A stretch of 64,000 bases of DNA from Magicicada septendecula (Eukaryota > Arthropoda > Insecta > Hemiptera > Cicadidae). Positions 56,353 through 64,000 of the stretch are shown here, piece by piece (the first letter of the stretch is position 1; each line of letters begins with the position of its first letter). Under the pieces are notes generated by a model that worked only from the letters and a program-made list of their open reading frames with translations, was not told where the DNA came from and did no database searches. The stretch lies in the NCBI GenBank assembly GCA_034769895.1, contig CM068372.1, forward strand, positions 371,151,258 through 371,215,257, read 5' to 3'. The position numbers were made by a program, and so were the translations under genes.

Positions 56353-59300
56353 TCAAATCTCGTCTCGCGCTGGCAATAGACATAATTTATGTATTGGTCT
56401 CCGCAAAACACCCGTAGGCGTGCGAATGTCCATGACGCGAACCAAGTTATCTGGGCCGGGAAATGTGGCGATGATCACGCCAAATTTCCAGGCTAATGGA
56501 GGCAAGTTATCCTCAATGATCAAGGCTAAGTCACCAATGGAAACATTATCTTTGGCAAACCTCCACTTGTGACGCTGTTGCAAATAATCGTGAGACCACG
56601 CCTTCCAAATGTCCCGGACAAACCTCTGAATCAGCTGCCAACGACCAAGACGAGAAACAGGAACGTGACAAAGGTCTGGGTCAGGAATCGCAGTTAGGGG
56701 CGCGCAAATCAAAAAATGGCCAGGTGTAAGTGGCACCGGGTCGTTAACATCCGAGGAAATAGCAAATAAAGGTCGAGAGTTCAGACATGCCTCTATCTGA
56801 GATAAAACGGTCGTGAACTCTTCGAAGTTTAATATAGATTTGCCTACCACGCGCCGCAGATGAAATTTCAAACTCTTGATGCTGCTCTCCCAAAGGCCAC
56901 CGAAATGAGGTGAGGAGGGCGGAATAAATGACCATGATATCCCCTGAGAGGATGTGAATGACTTAATCGAGGTGATGGCATCCTTATTGTGCCAAAAGTT
57001 GTAAATGTCATGTAAGATGGTGCGGGCCTTCCTGAAGTTCGTGCCGTTGTCGGAGTACAGCTGACTGGGTATACCCCGACGTGCCATAAAACGACGTAAA
57101 GCTGCTATAAATGCGCTGGCAGTAAGGTCGGACACCAATTCCAGGTGAATGGCCCTAGTTGCTAAGCAAACAAACAGAGACACGTACGCCTTAGTAAGAG
57201 TTCTAGACTTCTGCCCGCCATGACGAATCATGAAGGGACCACCATAATCAACCGCGCAAAATAGAAACGGCCTTGAAGGAGTGACTCTAGGGGATGGCAA
57301 AATGCCAAGCCTCTGGACCTGCTGTGTGGCGCTGAACCGGATACACTTGAGACACTTACGAATAATGGAACGGATGACTAGCCGGGCATTAACAATCCAC
57401 CAACGCTGACGCAGAGAATGATGCACGAGCTGAGCACCAGCGTGAAGTAAGTGAATGTGTTCGCGTTCGATGATAAGGCGTGTGACATGCGCCGATGGGG
57501 GTAGTACGATAGGATGTTTCGAATCGTAAGGTAACTGGGAATGCTGCAGTCGTCCGCCCACGCGTATCACTCCAGAGTCGTCAAGAAACGGGTCGAGAGA
57601 AGCCAACTTGCTTCTGATGGAAACAGAAGATCCGTTCCGAAGACAACTAATTTCGCCTGGGAAGTGGATCGATTGAGATTGTTTTATGAAGAAATTGAGA
57701 GACTGATGAATTTCTGCAGGGGTCAAATCGCCCGAAAGTTTGTCCGCAGATGAGTGTTTAACATTTCTGATGAAACGAAAACAGTAAGCGTATACACGTG
57801 TCAGCCGGTGTAACGAGGAAAAGTCCAACGATAAGTCAACAGCCAGGGTAGACATTAGCGAACGGTTATGTGTAGTTTTCTCTTCCGCGGTGACTTCCGA
57901 AGATGATGGAGTGGCCGGTACGAAAGATGGGAAAGGATTAGACTCTGACGATTGAGACAGACAGCCAGGACCGTGCCACCAAAGCGAGCAATCGCGCAAA
58001 ACGTCCGGGAAACACCCCCTAGATATAATATCAGCAGGATTGCGTCGCAAATCAATGTGATGCCAGATATAAGTTTGCGTACGACGCTGAATTTCAGCAA
58101 CCCGATTAGCGACGTATGTTTTCCAACGCGTAGACTGCGCATGAATCCAGTAAAGAGCCACCATAGAATCGGAATACAAATGTACATCATCAATAAACGA
58201 ATGAAGAGCAGGAATAATTTTAGATACGAGTCGCGATAATAACAAACAAGCGCAGAGCTCGATGCGAGGTAATGACACTTGGCGTAGGGGAGCCACGCGA
58301 GATTTTGAACACAAGAGACGACAGGAAGCAGTAGCATCTTGATAAATGACTCGAATATACACACAACAGCCGAACTCTCTCTCGGACGCATCCGAAAAAC
58401 CATGCAACTGAACTGTAACCGCCTCACGGTTGCAACGAATAGATCGCGGGACAACTATTTTACCAATCAGACTTAATTTGTTACACAAAGAATGCCGATC
58501 CGAAAGTGACTGACCGGAAATCGGTTCATCCCAACCAAGCTTACAAAGCCAGATTAAGTATATGAGTATGTATAAGTATACACATAAGTATATGTAGTAA
58601 GTGTGTGACGCTACTAAATTGATAGCGCCATGATCGATGAGCGTCATGTGCCCAAGATTCATGTATTCCCTGATAAAGTCTGCGTAGTCGCGAGCGAGCT
58701 TGGGATCGCACCTGAATCGACGCTCCAAGCTTAAAAATCTTGATTCGGCACTTGTGTAAGATTCCCCCAAGTGGGGCTTATCAGATTTGAATGGGAGCGA
58801 CACTATAAATCTACCCTCGTGGTTGCGCTGAGTTGAGCGGACAAAATGCTCTTCGCAAGCCGACTCGCTATTAGGGGTATCGCCGGGGATCGTTTCTGCC
58901 TCCCAAAATCTCTCGAGAGATTGCAGGATTTGGCTGTCATTGTTCCTTGCCAAGAACGAAACAGCAGGACCCTGGGTGTGGCAGTGTTTGGGCAGATTGC
59001 CGGCCAAAATGTAACCCAGTTTTGTCTCCTGAATGATAGGGAAGTTGGGTCCGCGTGTGTACTTATTAGCTAATATTAAATCCAGATAAAATTGTGCCCC
59101 CAATAGTATGTCGATCTGTGAAGATATATTAAAATCTGGGTCGGCGAGAAAAATTTTATTTGGAATGTGAAACCGGTTGATGTCAAACGAGATTGAAGGC
59201 AGATTATGAGTTAAGTTAGATAGGACGGCACATTTGGCCTCGAAACTATGTCTCTGATAGCGAGACATAATACGCACAGAAACAATGTCAGTAGCGCAAC

Positions 59301-59943
59301 ACGCTGTGTTGCTTATTCCTGTAATTGGAATATTAGATCGGGTTAGTTTAAGGTGCAACCTTTTCGCAAATGATTTCGTACAAAAATTGATCTGGGACCC
59401 AGCGTCAAGAAGTGCCCGAGCCTTATGCCTATTGCCAGCCTGATCAATGACATATACAACCGCAGTGGATAAAAGTACATTGTTTTTACACTGTAATTTG
59501 AATGAGCAATAGTTACTGCTGGCAGCTGCTGATTTTGGCACGTAATTAGCGTGCAGCAAGGTGTGGTGACCCTTTGAACAAATTTTACAAACCTGTTTAC
59601 TTTTACAATTTGTTATCAAATGACCTGCTCTAAGGCAGTTAATACAACATTTATGATTTGCAACCAATTGCCCCCGCTCAGCGGCACTTAATATGCGAAA
59701 ATTATTACACATGTAAAGCGGGTGGTCAGATTTACAGCACACACATGAATAATGCCTTGCCGCTGCGTGATAACTCTTAAAGGTATTGCTGCCAGCAGTA
59801 TTTCTTAAGCTACATTTCTCAAATTTATTGTTTGGTTTTACACTAGGTTTGTTGAATTGCTGTCCGGATTCAATTGGCATTGTATTTTCTAAAAGTTGTC
59901 GGCGCAAATTCAAAAAATGCGTAAAGTCTTGAAAACTGGGCAA
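56353..59943 (-). pseudogene. BEL/Pao pol region (zinc knuckles, protease, RNase H, integrase, DUF5641)
   Basis: A long minus-strand reading frame. In order: Cys-rich knuckles (CCINCLRAGHLITNC and CKICSKGHHTLLH, about 59560-59770); aspartic protease of DUF1758 type (ARALLDAGSQINFC, about 59100-59450); RNase H-like Peptidase_A17-associated text (LHGFSDASEREFGCCVY, about 57950-58430); integrase zinc region (HLLHAGAQLVHHSLRQRWW ... CLKCIRF, about 57330-57480); integrase core (AVDYGGPF, YSDNGTNF, PPSSPHFGGLWESSIKSLK, about 56760-57260); and DUF5641 (LTPGHFLIC ... WRFAKDNVSIGDLALI, about 56360-56740). Not all parts of a complete pol are recognisable. Fossil. Confidence 0.92.
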
Positions 59944-59947
59944 GTTG

Positions 59948-60439
59948 TCAGGGACTATGGGACTCCTTCCAACGTTTTAAAGTAATAGGGTCAAGTTTGG
60001 TGGAGAGCAACTGTATGGTAATAAACTCAAATAGGTTTACGGACAGCTTCATTGCCGCCAGTGAATTAACGGAAGACGTTATAGTATTCGTACACTCCGC
60101 CAAGCTTTGAACTGAGTCCTTTATTGTGGACTTAACCTGAAGTAGGTTCTGTACATAATATTTGGCTAATATAAATGGATTATTGTACCTCTCGGACAGC
60201 AAGTTCAACGCTATTACATAATTTTCTTGACAAATTGGTAATGATTTAATTAAGTCTAATGGTTCACACTTCACCGATGAATGCAAGTATTGCAGTTTCT
60301 GTACTGGCGTTAAATCTGATCTTGAATGCACTAGATCATTGAAAATTGAATAGAAATGTTGCCACTCAAGTATGTTGCCTGAGAAGCAGGGCAAACTTAT
60401 CGGCTTTAAATGCACAGGCGTCGACAGTACAGGAGGCAC
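59948..60439 (-). pseudogene. BEL/Pao Gag (DUF1759)
   Basis: Minus-strand text with the DUF1759 hallmark LKPISLPCFSGNILEWQHFY, then DLTPVQKLQYLHSSVKCEPL and the long helical region KSTIKDSVQSLAECTN. This is the Gag-like start of BEL/Pao polyproteins. Noncoding or weakly coding leader follows to the 5' LTR. Fossil. Confidence 0.9.
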
Positions 60440-61016
60440 AGTCTGAGTATTAAAAGTGTCAAGGAGTTGTAAAATGTTTGCCTCAGTTGAGTATATCGTT
60501 TCCTCAACCTCGACTCGGTCTGCCTGAGCAGTGCTCGCGTCTTTACTGATAAGCTCTATCTCAGACTGTACTTCGTCGTACTTCGAGGCTAAGCTCTTAA
60601 GACTTTCTAATCTTACAGTCAGAAATGTTTTGTAGTTAAATTAATATCAAAAGAATTTACCGCGGATTGTATCCGCACTATCGCGGACTTTAATCCGCCT
60701 CTCTTTCTGGTCAGCACCTTGAAGCCTTCTTCAGACATTTTTTTACGCACCTTTTTACTGTTGCTGGTGGTACCTGGTTGGCGACTTCCCGCAGCGTCGG
60801 CTCCTTGGTGATGATGGTGAACAGCTGGCAAAGATGACCACTTTGAGGCACTGCAGCCGGCAGGAACTTGCTATTACGTTGCCCGAAGATGACGAGCGAA
60901 ATGGCGACGCAAATCACGCCACGGTCACATTAGCTGACGTGCTAATCCGCCCGTGATGGCCAGAAAAAGATGTAAAAGATGTTAAATGGAAATCCAGGTC
61001 CGGAGTGACCAAAAAA
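60440..61016 (-). other. BEL/Pao leader between 5' LTR and Gag
   Basis: About 580 bp; may include the Gag N-terminus but I see no clear domain. Next to the LTR the minus strand reads TTGGTCACTCCGGACCTGG, a plausible primer-binding site of undetermined tRNA. Confidence 0.5.
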
Positions 61017-61637
61017 TGGATGATGCGCACCGTGAGGACTAAAATGCTGATTATAATCCAGGCACGGTGGACCAAAAAATGGATGGTCCCGGTCCGAGTG
61101 GACCGAAACTGATGAATAAAAGTAATGTTCCACAAGTGTGGACAGGAAGAATTAATTAGTTGGGCCCAAGTGGGCGAAAATTATGTTTCCTGAATTATAT
61201 TCTGTTAGCTGGTCTTCCATGGTGATTGAAGATGATGTGTCGAATGAATTAAAAATTACATTAAGAAATAAAAAGAAGTGGACTGTATACGAATAGTTTA
61301 ATATTGACTGATTACATTACAGCTGTAAAAATTGAAGTAGGCTGGCTAATGGTGCATATGGCAGATTAATACGAATTTATATTAGAATGAAGTTATGGCG
61401 CTAGTCGGCCATAACCGAGAACACAAGTTAATTATGGCGCTAGTTGGCCATAAGCGAGAATGTAAGGGCCTAACGCCTACATTTAATGTCGACACTAACT
61501 TGACAGAGAAAGTTCGGCGAACCGAACGCCGAGAATACTGAATGTGCACTGGGCAAGGTACAATCACGCGAACGTTGATGCGATATATAAATCAGATTAG
61601 CCAACCTAGAAAAATAAAATCATCGCGCTACCGTCCA
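61017..61637 (-). repeat. BEL/Pao 5' LTR
   Basis: 621 bp with TG...CA ends, next to the duplication CTCCC. Confidence 0.93.
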
Positions 61638-61846
61638 CTCCCTTTCATTATGATCACTAAATACTCTAACCTCAACTACATTTCTATTCTCAATATCACT
61701 ACTATTATCTACTGTATCACTTTTTGATACCCCATTTTCAAATTTATTACCCGCTTTACTTGTAAAGCTTTTTACATTGTCATTTACTATAATTACTTGT
61801 TGTCCAAGTTCTTTTTAATTGGATTCTAAAACGTCTGTTTTATTGT

Positions 61847-62278
61847 CTACACACACACACTCTCTCTTAACTCATCGGTTTTTCTTTTCGTTTCGCTACG
61901 TATTTCGTTAATTCGCTCTTCAATACTACACAATGAATTAGTTAATACGTCAAACTTAGCATCATTGGTGTCAAAGCGTTTATTTAATTCACCGAATTTA
62001 ATCTCGTTATTGTCAAAGCGTTTATTTATTGCATTAAAATTTACCTCTAACATTGCGCTTTGCTTTGCCAAAAGTGCTTGCATCATATTCATTATCTCGT
62101 TACTATCAGATTGCTTATTTTGGATAGGCGTTGAATGAATCCTAGCGCCTTCCATTGTCACGGACTCAGTTAGGCTTATTTCATTTACTACCGTTTCGGT
62201 TACTATTGTGTTAATTTGATTTTCAGTACTAGTGCTAGTTAAGTCAATGCTGTTGACTTTATCACTATTATTTTCCAT
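61847..62278 (-). pseudogene. Element F ORF region, N-terminal coiled-coil piece
   Basis: Starts MENNSDKVNSIDLTSTS on the minus strand, followed by a coiled coil with repeated FNAINKRFDNNEIKFGELNK-type heptads. The same kind of N-terminus as in the A and B proteins. The BEL/Pao element lies in the same ORF region. Fossil. Confidence 0.7.
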
Positions 62279-62405
62279 TTTTCTATTATTGTTTACTTAT
62301 ACACAATTTTGTAAGCTTACTAACTACACAATCGCCCTCGCTCCCAAACAACCCGTTCTGCAGCTTAATTAGGTCTGGCGAATGTAATAAAAAATTACAC
62401 TCGCC

Positions 62406-62423
62406 GTCCCTGTTCGGGCGCCA
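62406..62423 (-). promoter_or_regulatory. Element F primer-binding site
   Basis: Minus strand TGGCGCCCGAACAGGGAC, identical to the canonical tRNA-Lys site at 29192, one base after the LTR end ...TTGTTTCA. Confidence 0.92.
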
Positions 62424-62424
62424 C

Positions 62425-63566
62425 TGAAACAATATAACTTCTATCAAATTAATTAACTCTTACCTTTGGGTTCCTCTCTAGGGTTTTACAGACGAACACA
62501 GCTGCAGAAAGGATTATTTGAGATAAACGGTACAAAGATAAATACACAGTTTATATTTAAACAAATAGCGTCTGGTTTATTGGACAAATTAATTATTTTG
62601 TTTTACTTTGATAACAATTAAAGTTCTAATTTCTTTTAAGGTATGTAAATATAATCTTCATTAGTAACATATGAAATCTAACGAATTAGTGAAATGAACA
62701 TTTCTTACTCAACTAGCCTATGACGAATTATTTATATTTTTAATGAACCAATACATTTTATTTTTTACTTGTTTAATTTATATCTTTTCCCTTAGAGATC
62801 TCTATTGTTTAGTAAAATGTCTGTAAATGTAAATGTTACAATATAGTAGTTAAAGTTCTGAAATGATAATATGGTACTCATCCTGGTAGTGGCTTCGCTC
62901 CAACTGGTGTATTATCCCTCACTTCGAAAGTCACTGTATACTCATTAAAGTAATTTTATCTCTGCTGTTACTGAGTTTTACTGATTACTAAATCATTGTT
63001 CACATATAATAATGGTATCGGTCCACGTAACTTTATCGGTACGAGCACAGATCGCTTTTTAACTAGTTGACCGCTTTCTGAGTTCTTACATACTCCCACA
63101 ACTGTTTATAATGAGTTCACTGATTTTAACTAAATGTTCACTAATTTGATTTAATGTCTCCATATGTGTTAATATTAAGTCGGCCGACGTAACTTTGCTC
63201 GAGCACTTAGATGGTTAATTTTTCTGGCCGCGCTATATTGTTTGCACACTTAGTTGTTTTTACTGGATAGGCCAACTATTATTTATGGTCTATCCTACAC
63301 GTCCGAGGCCACTGTTTTTAACGAACTTGTCAAACTGCTCTTTACTGTCTCATGCAAACACTATGATGACAATCTGCTTACTGTGATTCACACACACAGA
63401 CTGCTGGAGAGCTATTATGTAATACGTCTGGCTTGGCTGTCTCCAGACATCAAGAATAACACTATGTTGCTGGTTACAAGGGGCACCTCACAGGTAAATA
63501 CTGACAATTAAAAAATTTACTGATCTGACTTGAAACTAAGGTAGCACACAATTCTGTACCGTTACA
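62425..63566 (-). repeat. Element F 5' LTR
   Basis: About 1142 bp, minus strand start TGTAACGGTACAGAATTG (63566). It contains a splice-donor-like GTAAGAG (complement 62457-62463), and a TTGTTTCAG acceptor-like end at the primer site. Only the first ~270 bp resemble LTR F' at 45265-45539. Confidence 0.8.
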
Positions 63567-64000
63567 CCGCTGTTCCATAGTTGTGTAGATTCCCCAGATA
63601 TAAAACCCCCTGTTGATTTCTAAGTTATACCAATTTCACAGGCAACCAGCTATGGTCAGTTTTACAATTATTCTGCCCACAGCTGGATGTCATCCAAAAC
63701 CACGGTCTGGGCTGGTAAGGCCGGGACCGCCCGAAAGTGGGGAATCTATTTAAAAAACATACAATTCATGTTTAAGATTCCTACACTAACATAATACATA
63801 TAATACACTCATAATTAACATTGCGATTATTACATTAATATAAACAATTCACATTTAAGTTTGACCAAAATTACACACCTTACAGCTTTACTTTAGCTTT
63901 AAATTCTATTAAATCTTTTACTTGTTTCATTTATTATTACATTTTAACTACGATTTTTCTATTTAACATTTTCATCATTACTTGGTTTGGGTGATTCAGT
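63567..64000. other. Unassigned sequence right of element F
   Basis: AT-rich with a GC-richer patch near 63680-63740 (GGTCTGGGCTGG, CCGGGACCGCCC). No gene recognised. It is the right flank of element F and may be another repeat. Confidence 0.4.

Larger units (their letters stand above)
54600..61637 (-). mobile_element. BEL/Pao LTR retrotransposon, young, broken
   Basis: 7.0 kb with ~620-bp LTRs at 54600-55219 and 61017-61637 differing at only about three bases plus one small length change (over 99 percent identical), so a recent insertion. Flanked by the 5-bp duplication CTCCC (54595-54599 and 61638-61642), the size typical of BEL/Pao. Carries Gag (DUF1759) and a Pol with zinc knuckles, DUF1758-type protease, RNase H, integrase and the DUF5641 C-terminal part. 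It has at least two breaks and is not expected to be autonomous. Inserted in the ORF region of element F. Confidence 0.95.

Noticed and set aside
57855-58454. 199-residue minus-strand frame
   Set aside because: Alternative-frame shadow within the BEL/Pao pol region.
1-64000. tRNA, rRNA or snRNA genes
   Set aside because: I saw only tRNA-complementary primer sites; no cloverleaf with A/B boxes or rRNA-like sequence was recognised by eye.

Overview
This window is a nest of transposable elements from a eukaryotic, very probably arthropod (insect-like) genome. It is AT-rich, has no operon-like or prokaryotic signals, and I found no host gene. The evidence for an animal/insect genome is the mix of families: a ZMYM-type hAT transposon, a Tigger/pogo fragment, Ty3/Gypsy and BEL/Pao LTR elements, and a DINE-1/HINE-like (Helentron-type) family with internal ~160-bp tandem repeats. 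The species cannot be determined from the sequence.

Layout: 1-834 unassigned; 843-3683 a decayed hAT on the minus strand with perfect 8-bp target duplications; 3840-8157 non-autonomous LTR element D (plus), cut at its right end; 8198-9829 piece of LTR element E (minus). A Ty3/Gypsy element C (9830-43774, plus, 4-bp duplication ATAT) sits in E. C itself was hit at least four times: a HINE tandem carrying a Tigger fragment (11769-16249) in its 5' LTR, a second HINE (17739-19638) in gag, a rearranged cluster of LTR element A (20222-31351, duplication AAGT) in gag, and LTR element B (37112-43029, minus, duplication ATAT) in its 3' LTR. From 43775 to 63566 lie more E-related sequence, an LTR called F' here, and LTR element F (minus). 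F's single ORF region is split by a long solo-LTR-like insert G (47497-54247, duplication TTAT), which contains two tandem HINEs, and by a BEL/Pao element (54600-61637, duplication CTCCC). 63567-64000 is unassigned.

The most interesting content is a clan of related non-autonomous LTR elements (A, B, D, F, and fragments E and F'). Where the ORF is present, each carries one coiled-coil protein (405-477 residues when uninterrupted; D, A and B end in Asp-Gly-Gly) instead of a pol gene, and most carry a tRNA-Lys-type primer-binding site. They share a structured 3' module directly before the polypurine tract: a ~40-nt hairpin and, 150-250 nt further upstream, a second stem around a nearly invariant core. 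Both stems are preserved by compensatory and G-U changes across five families, so this looks like a functional RNA that I do not recognise from the literature. Several families also repeat primer-site-like motifs at the LTR/leader boundary, and most have a consensus splice donor in U5.

No genes act together in a pathway here. The plausible working relationship is parasitic: autonomous Gypsy elements like C, whose Gag has a similar N-terminal coiled coil, may supply enzymes to the A/B/D/F clan. That is inference. LTR elements are treated as fossils and only their extent, parts and approximate state are given.
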